Source: Chloroflexota bacterium
GTDB lineage: Bacteria > Chloroflexota > Anaerolineae > Aggregatilineales > J027
Direction of reading: 5' to 3'
Length of the DNA stretch: 34,827 nucleotides
NCBI GenBank assembly: GCA_022616515.1
Contig: JAKEEQ010000353.1
Span: 1-34,827, forward strand
A model generated the notes under the pieces. That model was given only the letters and a program-made list of their open reading frames with translations. It searched no databases and was not told the DNA's origin. Position numbers and translations under genes: made by a program. Positions 17,773 to 25,998 of the stretch are shown piece after piece (the first letter of the stretch is position 1; the number at the start of each line of letters is the position of its first letter).

Positions 17773-18081
17773 TTAGTCATCGCTTTTGGTGGTCTGCATG
17801 GCAAAAGCGATCTTGCCGTCCTGTTCACCTTTTTTATTGGACAGCGGAATATCGGCCACCAGATAATTCTCGCGCTCGCGCTGCTCAAGTTTAATGTCCA
17901 CATCCGACTCCACGATGCGACAGTATTTCTTGATCACGTCGATGATTTCTTCCTGCATCATACGCAGTTGTTCCGGGGATAACTCGCTGCGGTCGGTCAC
18001 CAGAACAAAACGCAATCGATCGGCGGCAATCGAGGCGCTGGTGGGCTTGCGTCCGAATAGATTGTCGAAGAGTTTCTGCAT
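17773..18081 (-). CDS. minE: Cell division topological factor MinE
   Basis: A 102-aa MinE. The N-terminus MQKLFDNLFG is the membrane-targeting segment. ASIAADRLRFVLVTDR is the MinD-contact helix/strand that competes with MinC. LSPEQLRMMQEEIIDVIKKYC and the following strand VDIKLEQRE form the dimer domain. The length fits the family. MinE triggers MinD ATPase activity and so drives pole-to-pole oscillation or restricts MinCD from midcell. It lies 14 bases after minD in the same operon. Confidence 0.95.
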   Translation of the reverse strand: MQKLFDNLFGRKPTSASIAADRLRFVLVTDRSELSPEQLRMMQEEIIDVIKKYCRIVESDVDIKLEQRERENYLVADIPLSNKKGEQDGKIAFAMQTTKSDD

Positions 18082-18095
18082 GAGAATAAGTCCCC

Positions 18096-18881
18096 TTAGT
18101 TACTAAATAGCTTTAGAAAACGCCCAAAAAACGAACCACCGTTTTCATAAGTATCCACTGGAACGCTTTCGCCGTTCAGGCGGCGGGCAATGGCATCAAA
18201 TGCTTCACGAGTTTTACCCGTAACCGCGATACCCTCGTTACTGCTGCGTACCACCACATCGTCGTCGGGGATAACGCCAAGCAGTTTAATTGCTAACAAG
18301 CTTACCACATCTTTAACGGAAAGCATCTCGCCGCGTCGCACCATGTTGGCTTTCACACGGTTGACAATCAGCCATGACCGGACCGGGTCTTCCTCGGCTT
18401 CAATCAGGCCAATGATGCGGTCAGCATCGCGCACCGATGACACTTCCGGGTTGGTAACAATAATTGATTCGTCGGCGGGGGCGATGGCGTTTTTAAAACC
18501 CCATTCGATCCCTGCCGGGCTGTCGATCAAAATGAAGTCGTTGTCTTCTTTTAACTCCGCACAAATCATACGCATGTTATCAGGCGTAATAGCGGTCTTG
18601 TCGCGTGTTTGGGAGGCGGGCAGCAAATACAAATGCGGGTAATCCTTGTGCTTGACCGTCGCCTGTCGCAGACTACAACGCCCCTCCACCACATCCACCA
18701 TATCATACACAATCCGGTTTTCCAGCCCCATCACGAGGTCCAGATTGCGCAGCCCAATATCGGCATCAATCACCACGACCCTCAAATTTTGCAGCGCCAG
18801 CGAAACACCCAGATTGGCAGTGGTGGTGGTTTTGCCAACGCCACCCTTGCCTGATGTTATCGTAACAACCCGTCCTGTCAT
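18096..18881 (-). CDS. minD: Septum site-determining ATPase MinD
   Basis: 261 aa from the ATG at 18881. The in-frame ATG at 18935 lies within the end of minC and would add 18 basic residues before the conserved start, so it is not used. The deviant Walker A KGGVGKT is at residues 12-18, VVVIDADIGLRNLDL is switch I, and IDSPAGIE is the Walker B region. The C-terminus GSFFGRFLKLFSN is a clear amphipathic membrane-targeting helix. MinD binds the membrane with ATP and carries MinC. The start is 20 bases after the minC stop, with only a weak ribosome site, so it may depend on translation of minC. Confidence 0.95.
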   Translation of the reverse strand: MTGRVVTITSGKGGVGKTTTTANLGVSLALQNLRVVVIDADIGLRNLDLVMGLENRIVYDMVDVVEGRCSLRQATVKHKDYPHLYLLPASQTRDKTAITPDNMRMICAELKEDNDFILIDSPAGIEWGFKNAIAPADESIIVTNPEVSSVRDADRIIGLIEAEEDPVRSWLIVNRVKANMVRRGEMLSVKDVVSLLAIKLLGVIPDDDVVVRSSNEGIAVTGKTREAFDAIARRLNGESVPVDTYENGGSFFGRFLKLFSN

Positions 18882-18900
18882 ACTTAATATAGCCCTTTTT

Positions 18901-19617
18901 TTACGGTTTCCACGCTTCGGCGTGAATCTGTCCATTTTCGATATAGGCCCGCTCCGGTTGCGGCCTGCGGCGGCGTTTAGCGGGAGAAACGCTAATTAGC
19001 GAACCGATGCGCAGTTGAGTTGGCTCCAGATTCAGGGCACACACCACCGCATCCAGTCCACCATTGGCTCCCGCATGAACCACGCCGCGCAAATGTCCCC
19101 ACACAATAATATCTCCCCCGGCAATAATTTCCGCCCCTGCATTAACATCACCCAGCACAATGACGTGTCCATGATGATGTATGTTATTGCCGCTGCGCAG
19201 GGTCCGCCGGATGAGAACGGCGTCTGCCCCCTGAACCTCCGAATTCATGGCCGGGGCAGCGGTTGGTTGTTGGGCATGTGTTTCTGGCACATCTGCCGGG
19301 CGATGAGAAACCACCTCCAGTTCATCGAGGTCAGTGGCTAGACCCAGCTTGCGCGTTGCTCCCTGTGTTGTGGCCGCCTCACTCAATACTCCCGTGAGCA
19401 CCACATTGCGTTTTTCCAGCAGCGTAATCAGGCTGTCGAGTTCATGACGCCGAACACTGCGCTTGCCAACCTGCAAAACAATATTGGCTCCACGAAAGAA
19501 TTCTTTCTGGCTATCAATTCGGGCTGCTAGATCGGCCTGGATCGTGGCCCACTCTCCAGCGTCTGGCAGCGTAACAAGAATCCCCTGGCGAATGCCTTTA
19601 AACTCTATTGAGACCAT
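18901..19617 (-). CDS. minC: Septum formation inhibitor MinC
   Basis: A 238-aa MinC, which inhibits FtsZ assembly when recruited by MinD. The N-terminal domain (about 1-110, EFKGIRQGILVTLPD, then NIVLQVGKRSVRRHELDSL) is followed by a variable Ala/Pro/Gln linker. The C-terminal beta-helix is easily seen: VLIRRTLRSGNNIHHHGHV, VIVLGDVNAGAEIIAGGDI, then IVWGHLRGVVHAGANGG. The family length is normal. An AGG lies about 6 bases before the ATG. It is followed closely by minD, minE and rodA, a standard division and shape operon. Confidence 0.93.
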   Translation of the reverse strand: MVSIEFKGIRQGILVTLPDAGEWATIQADLAARIDSQKEFFRGANIVLQVGKRSVRRHELDSLITLLEKRNVVLTGVLSEAATTQGATRKLGLATDLDELEVVSHRPADVPETHAQQPTAAPAMNSEVQGADAVLIRRTLRSGNNIHHHGHVIVLGDVNAGAEIIAGGDIIVWGHLRGVVHAGANGGLDAVVCALNLEPTQLRIGSLISVSPAKRRRRPQPERAYIENGQIHAEAWKP

Positions 19618-19665
19618 AAACTACCTGTTTTTTTTGTTAATTGTAAGGGGCGATCCTGTATGGCG

Positions 19666-20214
19666 CTAGTTCCATATGGTCGCCTGTTCCCACTCAGGGT
19701 ACTGTTCACCGGTCCACAATCCCCATTGCAGACGCTCCGCGGTCGCTTCAAATGGAATATCCCACATCCATTCATTATTTAATCGTAACGCTAAATGTGC
19801 ATTTGTGCGATGCAGTCTAATTGTATTTGTTTCACCACCCCGATGAATATGGTGGAAGGCTTTCCAGTAGGTCAGTATTCGCTGGTTCGGTTCGGTAAAT
19901 GGGTCACAGTCGTGTAGTTTACCCGTATAAAACGCCGGACAGATACGCGCTGTCACATATTGCCCCCCATTAATCGCCACAAGCGTCCACGTTTGATTGC
20001 CATTATCCAACCATATGCCCCATTCGGCAAGTTGGTCGTCGGGAAGGGTCGCCGTCACTTCTAACGTGAAATGATTCGACGTAGAAATCTCCGGCAGTGC
20101 TGACAGATCATCCGACTGCCAGAAAATATTATCTTCGCGTGGCGGGTTGGCCGTGCCCTGCCACAATACAAGGCTGCTCAGGAAAATCAGTCCACAGAGG
20201 ATAAGCAACCGCAC
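19666..20214 (-). CDS. Membrane-anchored protein of unknown function upstream of minC
   Basis: 182 aa when started at GTG 20214, which has GGGG about 7 bases upstream. A longer frame from 20283 begins inside repeat B and is not favoured. Residues 1-18 (RLLILCGLIFLSSLVL) are a membrane anchor or signal peptide. The rest is beta-rich with many Trp residues: FTLEVTATLPDDQLAEWGIWL, TWTLVAINGGQYV, TNTIRLHRTNAHLALRLN and LQWGLWTG. That resembles a concanavalin/LamG-like jelly-roll, probably outside the membrane; this is inference. It is transcribed in the same direction as minC, 48 bases upstream, and may be cotranscribed with the min cluster. Confidence 0.7.
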   Translation of the reverse strand: MRLLILCGLIFLSSLVLWQGTANPPREDNIFWQSDDLSALPEISTSNHFTLEVTATLPDDQLAEWGIWLDNGNQTWTLVAINGGQYVTARICPAFYTGKLHDCDPFTEPNQRILTYWKAFHHIHRGGETNTIRLHRTNAHLALRLNNEWMWDIPFEATAERLQWGLWTGEQYPEWEQATIWN

Positions 20215-20266
20215 GATTAGCCCCGGAAATCTGGTGGGGTGGAATAGCGCGTAAGTCGTATGAATA

Positions 20267-20318
20267 CAGCGGACGTCATACATGGCGTCCCTACGGGACT
20301 CGTGGGTTTTCGTAGGGA
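20267..20318. repeat. Repeat family B, partial copy
   Basis: CAGCGGAC opens the element. GGACGTCAT-AC-ATGGCGTCC (20271-20290) is a hairpin with one mismatch. TCCCTACG (20288-20295) pairs with CGTAGGGA (20311-20318). It matches the reverse complement of the right half of the copy at 6303-6375; the other half has decayed. Confidence 0.7.
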
Positions 20319-20394
20319 TAGGATGTTAGAGATTCGAGAAGGTAGAATGGTGACAAAATCTGGTATTAAAACCTTACCCCACCCTAACCCTCCT

Positions 20395-20448
20395 TCCCCT
20401 CTGTCCTTCGGACATCTCCCCATAAATGGGGAGAATTGGGGAGGGAAC
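20395..20448. repeat. Palindromic repeat family A, copy 2
   Basis: Hairpin one is GTCC-TTC-GGAC (20403-20413). Hairpin two is CTCCCCAT-AA-ATGGGGAG (20416-20433). An imperfect outer pairing joins TTCCCCTC with GAGGGAA. It differs from copy 1 in hairpin one but keeps the pairing. Confidence 0.8.
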
Positions 20449-20490
20449 CGCAATACCACTGGTAAAATACTGTGGCTGTCACACCGACCA

Positions 20491-20512
20491 TCTCCCCCGT
20501 TTGCGGGGGAGA
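20491..20512. repeat. Short GC-rich hairpin, repeat family C
   Basis: TCTCCCCCG (20491-20499), loop TTTG, CGGGGGAGA (20504-20512): a perfect 9-pair stem. Its arm TCTCCCCCG is the same as in the hairpin at 6204-6241. The gap 20215-20577 is almost entirely made of such elements and holds no gene. Confidence 0.6.
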
Positions 20513-20577
20513 CCAAGAGGGAGTAAATAGTGAACCACCCACTACCGAATGATTTTTCTCGATTCATTTTCATTCCC

Positions 20578-21417
20578 TCACCCCCAGAAATAAAGACCCT
20601 GACCACGCGCCGCAACCGAATGAAGCCATTCAAACAGCCAGTCCAGATGCAAATCATCTTTTTGCGCCAGAAATTCTTCAAACGTTTCGGTCGTGAAATG
20701 GATGCGGAATCCGGTGGCGACACTGTTCCACTCGCGGCGTAATATCTGTAAACTGACAATATCGCGTTGTAGCTGTTCATAACGCGCATCCGCTGCGGCA
20801 TCAAGGCTGATTTTATTTCTCTGCCAGTCTTCCCAGCGCGGCGGTGGATATGTGGTCGGGGCCTGTGACATGTAGATTCGATAGGGAAGGTCTGTTCTCA
20901 ATAGCTCATCAACCCACTCCTCTTGCCGGGCCTGCAACGCATCAAGGTCATACTGTAAGGCTTGCCATATCTCGTATGCTTTGCGGCTTTCCCAGAAGAG
21001 ATACCACTCCATCAGGTAAGCGGTGTAATGGCCTAGCTGCACATCCCGCCGGAACCGTTCCCAGCGCTCAACGCTTTCGGCCAGTTCATCCGGTAAGAAC
21101 GTCTGGCAGGCACTCATTCGCCATTCGACGGGAAAGATGGTGATGGAGGTGAAAAAAGAGACGCTCATCAGGTACTGATTGTTGCCACGTTGCGACAGAT
21201 TCAGCAGGGACCACAATTCATCGCTGGCCTCTTGAAACAAGACACGTTCGGCGGAGCGTGTCACCCCGTCTGCCGCCAGATCTTCATTCACGGCGTTCAT
21301 GTCCAGATCGAACCAACCGCCATTGCGGCGCAGTCCGTCCGTCTGACGGGCAACCCAATGTTTTATGGTGGTTTGGTCCACTCCCTCAAATGAGACCGCC
21401 ACCCACTGCGCTTTCAC
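20578..21417 (-). CDS. Hypothetical protein
   Basis: A 279-aa soluble protein that I do not recognise. It is rich in Trp and in charged helices, for example WERFRRDVQLGHYTAYLMEW, QALQYDLDALQARQEEWVDE and LQRDIVSLQILRREWNSV. Together they suggest a long helical or coiled-coil middle. The first 60 residues look like a small strand-helix domain (WVAVSFEGVDQTTIKHWVAR). There is no signal peptide, membrane helix or catalytic motif. The GTG start at 21417 has GGGAG about 8 bases upstream. It is divergent from the prepilin peptidase gene with only 56 bases between the start codons, so shared regulation is possible. Confidence 0.75.
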   Translation of the reverse strand: MKAQWVAVSFEGVDQTTIKHWVARQTDGLRRNGGWFDLDMNAVNEDLAADGVTRSAERVLFQEASDELWSLLNLSQRGNNQYLMSVSFFTSITIFPVEWRMSACQTFLPDELAESVERWERFRRDVQLGHYTAYLMEWYLFWESRKAYEIWQALQYDLDALQARQEEWVDELLRTDLPYRIYMSQAPTTYPPPRWEDWQRNKISLDAAADARYEQLQRDIVSLQILRREWNSVATGFRIHFTTETFEEFLAQKDDLHLDWLFEWLHSVAARGQGLYFWG

Positions 21418-21440
21418 AATTATGCTCCCACAGCTATAAT
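21412..21440 (+). promoter_or_regulatory. Promoter of the prepilin peptidase gene
   Basis: TTTCAC (21412-21417), a 17-base spacer and a perfect TATAAT (21435-21440). The -35 overlaps the start codon of the divergent gene. Confidence 0.5.
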
Positions 21441-21473
21441 TTTTACCATTATATCGCGCTTCGGGAGAAATCC

Positions 21474-22283
21474 ATGATTCTTTATCTTATTGCGGCAGTT
21501 CTGGTCGGCTGGCTCACTGGGGTGTTTATCAACGCCCTGTCCGACTCGATGCCGTTTTTGCGACGCCCCCGACTGCCCCTGTACCCGAACGGCACGACCC
21601 GCCCCCTTATCGCGTGGTCGGGCCTGATTGCGTTTTTGACCGGGCATCGTCAGGGCAGCACGGAGACCGCCCCGCTGACCGATGAGGAAACGGGCGAAGT
21701 AACCTATGTGCCCAATCGCCTGAAGTGGCGACACATCATCGTTGAGCTGGGAACGCCGCTGCTATTTGCATGGCTGGTGCTGCGTTTCGCCGACGACCGC
21801 CCGCTTCTGCGCTTCGCCATCTGGTTCATTTATTTGACGATTCTGATTTTAATTACGGTGATTGACATCGAACATTTCCTGATTTTGTTCCCGATTTCGA
21901 TCCCGTCGATTGTCATTGCCGCCGCGCTGTCCCTGTTATTTCCACCAGAGGGTCATAGTTGGAATGAATTCCTGATTGGTGGGTCGGTGGGCTTTGGTGT
22001 GTTTTTCCTGATCTTTAACGGCGGGATTTTGTTTAACGTCCTGACGGGTAATAGTGTGGTGGCGTTTGGTTTTGGCGATGTGATGCTGGCAACTATCGCC
22101 GGCTTCATGGTCGGTATAGAGCAAATGTTGACGGTGACGCTGAGGGCAATTATCTTTGGTGGGGTCGGGGCGCTGCTATATGTGGTCATTGCGCTAATTC
22201 TGCGCAATTTTTCTGCGATGAAGCCGCTGCCCTACGGACCGTACATTGCTCTGGCAACTGGATTGAGCCTGCTTACACTCTAG
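21474..22283 (+). CDS. Prepilin peptidase, A24 (PilD/TadV) family
   Basis: 269 aa from the ATG at 21474, with GGGAG 6 bases upstream. Longer in-frame starts are rejected because they cross the promoter. It is an inner-membrane aspartyl protease that removes the leader of type IV pilins or related pseudopilins. The two catalytic aspartates are Asp131 in LITVIDIEHFLIL and Asp202 in FGFGDVML, followed by the family's PYGPYIALATG near the end. The N-terminal FINALSDSMP segment is present, but the four-cysteine zinc motif of classic PilD is absent, as in many Gram-positive-like relatives. No pilin genes lie in this window, so the substrate is elsewhere. Its TAG stop overlaps the TAG stop of the convergent kinase gene. 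Confidence 0.9.
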   Translation: MILYLIAAVLVGWLTGVFINALSDSMPFLRRPRLPLYPNGTTRPLIAWSGLIAFLTGHRQGSTETAPLTDEETGEVTYVPNRLKWRHIIVELGTPLLFAWLVLRFADDRPLLRFAIWFIYLTILILITVIDIEHFLILFPISIPSIVIAAALSLLFPPEGHSWNEFLIGGSVGFGVFFLIFNGGILFNVLTGNSVVAFGFGDVMLATIAGFMVGIEQMLTVTLRAIIFGGVGALLYVVIALILRNFSAMKPLPYGPYIALATGLSLLTL

Positions 22284-24103
22284 AATGATTTGGAACCAAT
22301 CAGGCTGCCGATAGTAGGAAATTTGAGCCGGATGGTGGTTCCCTTGTTGAGTTCGCTCTCCACCTGAATATTGCCGCCATGAGCTTCAACGATTTTCTTG
22401 ACAATGGTCAGGCCCAGCCCGGTACCGATTTCGGTGCGTGCTCTATCGGCGCGATAGAAACGGTCGAATATCCTGGGCAGGTCTTCTTCAGCAATGCCGT
22501 CGCCGGTATCCTGCACCTCGACAATCACGTGGCGATTGACAAAAAAGGCCCTCACGAAGATCTTGCCGCTGCTGGAATACTTGATGGCGTTGTCCAGTAG
22601 ATTCCCGATACTGCGGCGCAGTTCGTGCGCGTTTGCCATGACGTGCGGCAAATCGTTTTCGATGCTGACCTCCAACTGGAGACCTTTTTCTTCGATGGGG
22701 ACACGGTAAAACTCGGCACAGGACTGTACCACGTTCTGGATATTGGTCATCTGGAAGGTGAGCGTCGTGATTTCTTCGTCCAGCCGCGACATGGTTAGCA
22801 TGTTGTCGAGCAGGGTTTGCAGCGTGTGGGCCTGTTCGCTAACGATTTTGCTGTAGCGGGCACGGCCTTCAGCGGAAGATGTCTTGCGCAGCAGGTCGGC
22901 ATAAATCACGATACCGGACAGCGGCGTTTTGAGGTCGTGCGAGACGGTGCTGATGAATTCCTGAAGCATACGAACGCGCTGGCGTTCAAGCTCCAGTTCA
23001 ATCATGGCGCTTTCGGTCTGTTTGCGCTCGGTAATGTCATAGATCAGGCCGATATAGCCGCCAAACTTCCCGTCAATCTCAAAGAACGGATGACCGATAT
23101 TGATGATGTCGCGGTATTGACCATCACCCCGCTTCATGCGATATTCAAACTCAAGCGGCTGGCGACGGCGGAAGTTATACAGAAATTGTTCGCGCCATTC
23201 AGTGCGATCATCGGGGTGAACATCGTCCAACCAGCCCGTATTGAGTGCCTCTTCGAGTGTCTTGCCGGTAAATTCCATCCAGCTTTGATTGATATAGTTC
23301 AGGTGAGCGTTGCGCCCGGAACGCCAGACCGGAACCGGAAAATCTTCAAAGAAAGTCAGATAAAAATTAAGGGACTTTTCAAGGTTTTGCTCGGCCTGAA
23401 CTTGCAGTGTTACATCAGCAGCGACCCCGATAACCTCACGCAGCGTGCCGTTGTCGTGCATGATCGGGCGATACCACACTTCGTAGAAACGCCCGCTCTC
23501 CTCAATGGTCGAATTGTGAGGCATACCCGATTCAATGACGTAGGCTGCATCACTGGTGAGAGGCTTATTTTTGAGTTCAAATATTGATCTGCCGAGAATC
23601 TCTTCGGGCTTGCGTCCGGCGGCTTCGAATGCACTTCCCGAAGCAAAAGTAATGATACCGTCACTGTTGAAGGCAATCAGGATCATCGACGCATTATCAA
23701 TGATGGTGCGGATGCGTTGTTCGCTTTCACTCAGTGCGTCGTGAAGCTGCTGCGTTTCCAGTGAGCGCAAAATCCACTGGATGCGCCGCTTGAGCAGTTC
23801 TGACACAATGGGCCTACACATGAGGTCAATTGCTCCCGCGTCGAGAACACGATCTATGACAGCGCGGTCACCATCGGGAACAATGACGAACAGATTGGGG
23901 GTTGGGGTGGTGGCCCTAATCTGTGCGCAAACGCCGGTGGTGGTGGCTTCATCAAAGCTGGCGTCGAAAATCACGAGACAGTCCGGCTGCGTCTGGCAAA
24001 CCCAGACGGCATCCCAGGGATCGTGGCTGGTGGTGAGGGTATAGTCGCTTAATATTGTTTGTAAATCGTCTTGCCCGGATGGGCTAACTAAATGTATTTT
24101 CAT
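22280..24103 (-). CDS. Hybrid-type PAS sensor histidine kinase with degenerate N-terminal receiver
   Basis: 607 aa and no membrane helix, so cytosolic. Residues 1-113 are a receiver-like domain with Asp47 (IFDAS), but the acidic pair is missing (VSPSGQDD) and the usual Lys is Arg97, so it is probably not phosphorylated. A PAS domain covers about 124-236, and a PAS-PAC about 245-362 (DVHPDDRTEW, YIGLIYDITER). HisKA has His389 in VSHDLKTPL. The ATPase has NLLDNAIKYS (501-510), DTGDGI (532-537), FDRFYRADRAR and GTGLGL (560-565). All catalytic boxes are intact. No cognate regulator is adjacent. It shares the upstream region with tyrS: a TATAAT on the minus strand (24136-24131) lies next to the tyrS -35. 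Confidence 0.92.
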   Translation of the reverse strand: MKIHLVSPSGQDDLQTILSDYTLTTSHDPWDAVWVCQTQPDCLVIFDASFDEATTTGVCAQIRATTPTPNLFVIVPDGDRAVIDRVLDAGAIDLMCRPIVSELLKRRIQWILRSLETQQLHDALSESEQRIRTIIDNASMILIAFNSDGIITFASGSAFEAAGRKPEEILGRSIFELKNKPLTSDAAYVIESGMPHNSTIEESGRFYEVWYRPIMHDNGTLREVIGVAADVTLQVQAEQNLEKSLNFYLTFFEDFPVPVWRSGRNAHLNYINQSWMEFTGKTLEEALNTGWLDDVHPDDRTEWREQFLYNFRRRQPLEFEYRMKRGDGQYRDIINIGHPFFEIDGKFGGYIGLIYDITERKQTESAMIELELERQRVRMLQEFISTVSHDLKTPLSGIVIYADLLRKTSSAEGRARYSKIVSEQAHTLQTLLDNMLTMSRLDEEITTLTFQMTNIQNVVQSCAEFYRVPIEEKGLQLEVSIENDLPHVMANAHELRRSIGNLLDNAIKYSSSGKIFVRAFFVNRHVIVEVQDTGDGIAEEDLPRIFDRFYRADRARTEIGTGLGLTIVKKIVEAHGGNIQVESELNKGTTIRLKFPTIGSLIGSKSF

Positions 24104-24137
24104 CTTGCTGCCCTGATGGTTACGTCACACATTATAG

Positions 24138-24166
24138 TTCAAAACGCGATGAGACGGTGCTATAAT
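24138..24166 (+). promoter_or_regulatory. tyrS promoter
   Basis: TTCAAA (24138-24143), a 17-base spacer and a perfect TATAAT (24161-24166), with a 38-base leader to the ATG. No T-box leader fits in such a short space. Confidence 0.6.
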
Positions 24167-24204
24167 CTGCAAATCTTAAGCCTATTCGACGGGGAGTACT
24201 CTTT

Positions 24205-25449
24205 ATGCCCAATCATGTCTCGACGGTATCGATTGATGAACAGGTCGATGTGTTAATGAGTAACACTGGCTATGGAGACGACCAGATCAAACACCAGATG
24301 GCAGAAGCCCTGCGCGAACGCCTGCTAGAGGCCGAAAAAGAAGGCCGACCACTGCGTGTTTATGCTGGCTTCGACCCAACCACGTCGGACTTGCATCTGG
24401 GGCATACCATCCCGATTCGCAAACTGCGCCAGTTTCAGGAGTTCGGGCATCAGGTGATTTTCCTGATTGGCTCCTTCACATCGTTGATTGGTGACCCGGA
24501 TGCCAAAACCGTGCGCCCCATGATGACACCCGAAGAAGTAGAGGAAAACGCCACTACTTACTCGGAACAGGCATTTAAAATCCTTGACCCAAACATCACC
24601 GAGATTCGTTACAATCACGAATGGCTGTCTAAGTTAACGTTTGCGGATGTGATTCGACTGGCACAAAAATTCACCGTCCAGCAATTTCTATCGCGTGAGA
24701 CATTCGCGACTCGTGTTGACGAAGGTGATCCCATTTACCTGCACGAGTTCTTTTATCCATTGATGCAGGGCTATGACCCGATTGCGCTGGAGGCCGATGT
24801 GCAGGTTGGTGGTCAGGACCAGCTTTTTAACCTGATGGCAGGTCGCCAGTTGATGTCAAAGTTGGATATCAAGCCACAGGTGGTGATTGCAATGGGCGAA
24901 AGCCTACCGGGTACAGATGGCGTCATGAAGATGAGCCAAAGCAAGGGCAATCAAATTCCGCTGCTCAGCGAACCCGGCCAGATGTACACCAGCCTGATGT
25001 CACTGCCGGACAGCACCATGCCGCTGTACTACAAGCTGCTGCTCGGCAAATCTCAGAAGGACACCGACGCCATCATGGACCGCATTGAGCGCGGTGAGCT
25101 ATCTGTCATCGAGGCCAAAGAAGACCTGGCGCTGGAAATTACATCGATTTTCCACGGGCGGGAGGCGGCACTCAAGGGGCAGGAATTCAGCCGGGTTGCC
25201 AAACGGGAAGGCGGTATTCCGGAAAATATTGATGAGTACGCCATTTCAGAAGCCACGCCCGTTGTGGATTTGCTGGCCGACACGGGACTGTGCAGCAGTA
25301 AAGGGGATGCCAAACGACAGATTAGCGGCGGCGGTGTGCGGCGTGACGGTGAAAAAGTTGATGATGCGGGAATGGTGGTTGAACTGGATGAACTGCCGAC
25401 GGTGCTGCAATTTGGCAAGCGGAAATTCGTGAAGATTGTACGGGGATAA
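24205..25449 (+). CDS. tyrS: Tyrosyl-tRNA synthetase
   Basis: A 414-aa class I synthetase that charges tRNA-Tyr. The HIGH motif is HLGH at 64-67 in the usual YAGFDPTTSDLHLGHT context. The KMSKS loop reads KMSQS (242-246), typical of the TyrZ-like subgroup. QVGGQDQLFNLMAGRQL is the tyrosine/ATP pocket region. The C-terminus is an S4 RNA-binding domain (DAKRQISGGGVRRDGEKV). GGGAG lies 8 bases before the ATG. It is followed after 6 bases by the cobalamin adenosyltransferase and may be cotranscribed with it. Confidence 0.97.
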   Translation: MPNHVSTVSIDEQVDVLMSNTGYGDDQIKHQMAEALRERLLEAEKEGRPLRVYAGFDPTTSDLHLGHTIPIRKLRQFQEFGHQVIFLIGSFTSLIGDPDAKTVRPMMTPEEVEENATTYSEQAFKILDPNITEIRYNHEWLSKLTFADVIRLAQKFTVQQFLSRETFATRVDEGDPIYLHEFFYPLMQGYDPIALEADVQVGGQDQLFNLMAGRQLMSKLDIKPQVVIAMGESLPGTDGVMKMSQSKGNQIPLLSEPGQMYTSLMSLPDSTMPLYYKLLLGKSQKDTDAIMDRIERGELSVIEAKEDLALEITSIFHGREAALKGQEFSRVAKREGGIPENIDEYAISEATPVVDLLADTGLCSSKGDAKRQISGGGVRRDGEKVDDAGMVVELDELPTVLQFGKRKFVKIVRG

Positions 25450-25455
25450 TCCATC

Positions 25456-25998
25456 GTGAAAATCTATACTAAAACAGGCGATGAAGGCGAGACCAGTTTG
25501 TTTGCCGGGGGACGAGTTCCCAAAAACCATCTGCGGCTGCATACATATGGCACGGTCGATGAACTCAACAGCGTGATTGGACTGGCACGGGCATTTGACA
25601 TAGATGACGCCTTGAATGAAATGTTGGAACGTGTGCAGCAGGAGTTGTTTCATGTCGGCTCGGACCTTGCCACGCCGCTCGAAGCGGATGTTGAGTGGGT
25701 GGTGCGCGTGAAAGACGAACAGGTCAGCCGCCTTGAACACGAGATTGACCAGCTCAGCGAGGAGCTTGAGCCGCTGAAGAATTTTATCCTGCCGGGGGGC
25801 ACACAGGCCGCTGCTACGCTGCATCAAGCCCGAACGGTATGTCGCCGGGCGGAACGCTGGCTGGCGGCGTTAAATGAGGAAGAAAACATCAATCCGACAG
25901 CCCTGCAATACATTAACCGGCTGTCGGATTGGTTGTTTGTGATGGCCCGCGCCGCTAATCACCGGGCAGGTGTGGATGATGTGATCTGGAAACGTTAG
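25456..25998 (+). CDS. pduO: Cob(I)alamin adenosyltransferase, PduO type
   Basis: A 180-aa enzyme that transfers adenosyl from ATP to cob(I)alamin, making coenzyme B12. The ATP-binding N-terminus is KIYTKTGDEGETSLFAGGRV. The active-site regions GTVDELNSVIGLAR, FILPGGTQAAATLHQARTVCRRAER and NRLSDWLFVMARAANH all match PduO/MMAB, with the RRAER and DWLF positions intact. Length is normal. The start is a GTG with GGGGA about 10 bases upstream, overlapping the end of tyrS. No other B12 gene lies in the window, so cobalamin is probably scavenged or made from genes elsewhere. Its stop codon directly abuts the stop of the convergent FHA gene. Confidence 0.95.
   Translation: MKIYTKTGDEGETSLFAGGRVPKNHLRLHTYGTVDELNSVIGLARAFDIDDALNEMLERVQQELFHVGSDLATPLEADVEWVVRVKDEQVSRLEHEIDQLSEELEPLKNFILPGGTQAAATLHQARTVCRRAERWLAALNEEENINPTALQYINRLSDWLFVMARAANHRAGVDDVIWKR

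Noticed and set aside
22817-23587. Plus-strand frame of 256 codons inside the sensor kinase
   Set aside because: Antisense to intact PAS and HisKA domains.
24104-24204. T-box leader for tyrS
   Set aside because: The predicted leader is only about 38 bases, and no T-box sequence or specifier hairpin is visible.
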